In this document: positions 63,481 through 64,000 of the stretch, in pieces
How the letters are laid out: every line of letters begins with the position of its first letter
How positions within the stretch are numbered: the stretch's first letter is position 1
From: Enoplolaimus lenunculus
Lineage: Eukaryota > Nematoda > Enoplea > Enoplida > Thoracostomopsidae
Reading direction: 5' to 3'
Assembly: GCA_030248215.1 (NCBI GenBank)
Contig: JASANG010001031.1
Coordinates: 186,001 to 250,000 of the forward strand
Length of the DNA: 64,000 bases
The notes under the pieces: model-generated
What the model was told of the DNA's origin: nothing
Databases searched by the model: none
The model's input: the letters and a program-made list of their open reading frames with translations, nothing else
Made by a program: the position numbers and the translations under genes

Positions 63481-64000
63481 GGCGTTAAAAGATAACGACT
63501 AGAAACATGAATTTGTAAACTGCAGTAGCAGGTGATCGAATGACAGTCAGACGAACTCAACCGTGTTATTTCTCGAGAAAGTCGCACGTTTTCAGCCTTC
63601 GCTTAGAGTTATAGGAGATTCATGTTCTCAGATATATGTGTCGCACGTACAAGGCGTAAACGGATAGTAAAAAGAACGGAAACGGAAAACAGATATTGAA
63701 GTATAAAAATTTTCAATATGTTTTATTTTTCTGCCAACATATTTGAGGCGTGCATATGTTGACCTATTTTTCAAAAATTTTAAAGAAAACATGACGGATA
63801 CATTGAAATTTTAAACTTTTTGGATGAAATTTGTAATTTTTGTTCATTTCAAACAAGTGCAGCCTATCTGTAACGAAAAACTGCAAGATTTATAGGTTAT
63901 ATACAACTAATTTTGAACATAAACATAACAGAATTTCTGTTATTTCAATAACTGTACATTCGCTTGCGATTTGTCAAGTAAATCTTTAAATGAAAACAGT

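Overview
This is eukaryotic nuclear DNA from an intron-rich, AT-rich and repeat-rich genome. The sequence supports four multi-exon protein genes with GT-AG introns and matching phases, buried among many short inverted-repeat transposons. The alpha-actinin has the 894-residue, four-spectrin-repeat form, and the syntaxin is of the animal endosomal type. Together they point to an invertebrate animal or a close unicellular relative of animals. The species cannot be named from this window.

Layout. 1-7.7 kb: non-coding, with hAT-like MITEs, a 1.24 kb minisatellite and fold-back repeats. 7.7-11.04 kb (+): a five-exon isochorismatase-domain protein of 210 aa whose intron 2 holds a G-quadruplex-rich transposon. 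11.1-15.9 kb: repeats only. 15.9-26.2 kb (+): a four-exon dienelactone hydrolase of 240 aa with a complete Cys-Asp-His triad. Its 7.9 kb intron 2 holds a 6.4 kb element with long terminal inverted repeats and minus-strand genes (possibly a Polinton-like fossil), plus a 1 kb element with internal repeats. 26.2-30.4 kb: repeats. 30.4-51.0 kb (-): a complete 22-exon alpha-actinin. 51.0-53.6 kb: sparse relics. 53.6-60.4 kb (+): an endosomal Qa-SNARE (syntaxin 7/12 type) with two alternative terminal exons, each encoding its own membrane anchor. 60.4-64 kb: repeats.

The four genes do not form a pathway. Two are cytosolic alpha/beta enzymes, one is an actin cross-linker and one is a membrane-fusion SNARE. 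The more novel material is in the syntaxin tail-anchor choice and in the repeats. Two related MITE families have 8-bp target duplications and cores of TTAGGC (nematode-telomere-like) repeats. They are dense in the first 30 kb and last 2 kb but absent across the actinin and syntaxin genes.
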